Shown: one piece after another, positions 5,558 through 5,607 of the stretch
How the letters are laid out: every line of letters begins with the position of its first letter
How positions within the stretch are numbered: position 1 is the stretch's first letter
Source of the DNA: JANQQZ01 sp039179915
GTDB taxonomy: Bacteria > Planctomycetota > Phycisphaerae > Phycisphaerales > UBA1924
NCBI GenBank assembly: GCA_039179915.1
Contig: JBCDEF010000178.1
Location: forward strand, 1 to 5,607
Direction of reading: 5' to 3'
DNA: 5,607 nt
Program-made: the position numbers and the translations under genes
The notes under the pieces: generated by a model
The model's database searches: none
Told to the model about the DNA's origin: nothing
Seen by the model: only the letters and a program-made list of their open reading frames with translations

Positions 5558-5607
5558 CTCGACACCACGCTCGCCGAGCGTGCTGTCGAGTTGGTATCAC
5601 ATGTCGA
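5541..5607. repeat. 67-nt near-perfect palindrome ending at the last base of the window
   Basis: The outer arms 5541-5564 and 5584-5607 are perfect 24-base reverse complements. Inside them is one C/C mismatch (5565 and 5583), then perfect 8-base arms CACGCTCG (5566-5573) and CGAGCGTG (5575-5582) around a single central C at 5574. Thus 32 of 33 positions pair. The left arm contains the first codons of the leftward nuclease-like gene. The right arm puts an in-frame TGA (5599-5597, minus strand) before it. A palindrome of this size that stops exactly at the sequence end is typical of fold-back artefacts, but a genuine hairpin is possible. Confidence 0.9.

Noticed and set aside
5337..5600. Alternative minus-strand frame starting inside the terminal palindrome
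   Set aside because: It overlaps the nuclease-like gene in another frame, its translation is Arg-rich without motifs, and its start lies in the likely copied arm of the palindrome.
4548..5603. Shared 8-mer ATCACATG in the junction palindrome (4548-4555) and the terminal palindrome (5596-5603, inverted at 5545-5552), which could be read as terminal inverted repeats of a mobile element around the nuclease-like gene
   Set aside because: Only 8 bases are shared, the flanking bases differ, there is no target-site duplication and no transposase; chance similarity between two CATG-centred palindromes is the simpler explanation.

Overview
The window is a 5.6 kb stretch of high-GC bacterial DNA. It holds four rightward genes (the first cut by the left edge) and one leftward gene of visibly different base composition at the right. 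My best guess at the host is a planctomycete of the Phycisphaerae type. That rests on high GC, a plant-type ferredoxin-NADP reductase, a Gram-negative periplasmic binding protein without a lipobox, and the general look of the alpha-helical secreted protein. It is a weak inference, since no rRNA or other phylogenetic marker is present.

Layout: (1) positions 1-444 are the C-terminal half of a plant-type ferredoxin-NADP(+) reductase, ending in the family's C-terminal Tyr. (2) 503-1516 encodes an exported 337-residue alpha-helical, HEAT-like protein of unknown function. (3) 1593-3533 encodes an OppA/DppA-type peptide ABC-transporter binding protein. (4) 3533-4540 encodes a DppB/OppB-type inner-membrane permease, with a one-base stop/start overlap with the binding protein. 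These two are the start of a peptide-import operon. The expected second permease (DppC/OppC) and the ATPases are not seen; instead the reading stops exactly at the next gene. (5) 4541-5557, leftward, encodes a stand-alone HsdR-N-type protein with a visible PD-(D/E)xK nuclease signature.

The non-coding structure is the most unusual part. A perfect 8-bp GC-rich hairpin, holding the only Shine-Dalgarno-like sequence, ends directly against the start codon of the binding-protein gene. A perfect 13-bp inverted repeat with a 2-nt centre lies exactly on the zero-spacing junction between the permease gene and the leftward gene. A 67-nt near-perfect palindrome runs to the last base of the window and covers the 5' end of the leftward gene. 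The last one looks most like a fold-back (snapback) sequencing or assembly artefact at a contig end, although a biological hairpin cannot be excluded from sequence alone.

I see no RNA gene, CRISPR array, transposase or convincing new defence system. The nuclease-like gene is the only candidate accessory element, and its context (lower GC, convergent, zero spacing, replacing the expected dppC) suggests either a late insertion or a chimeric join.
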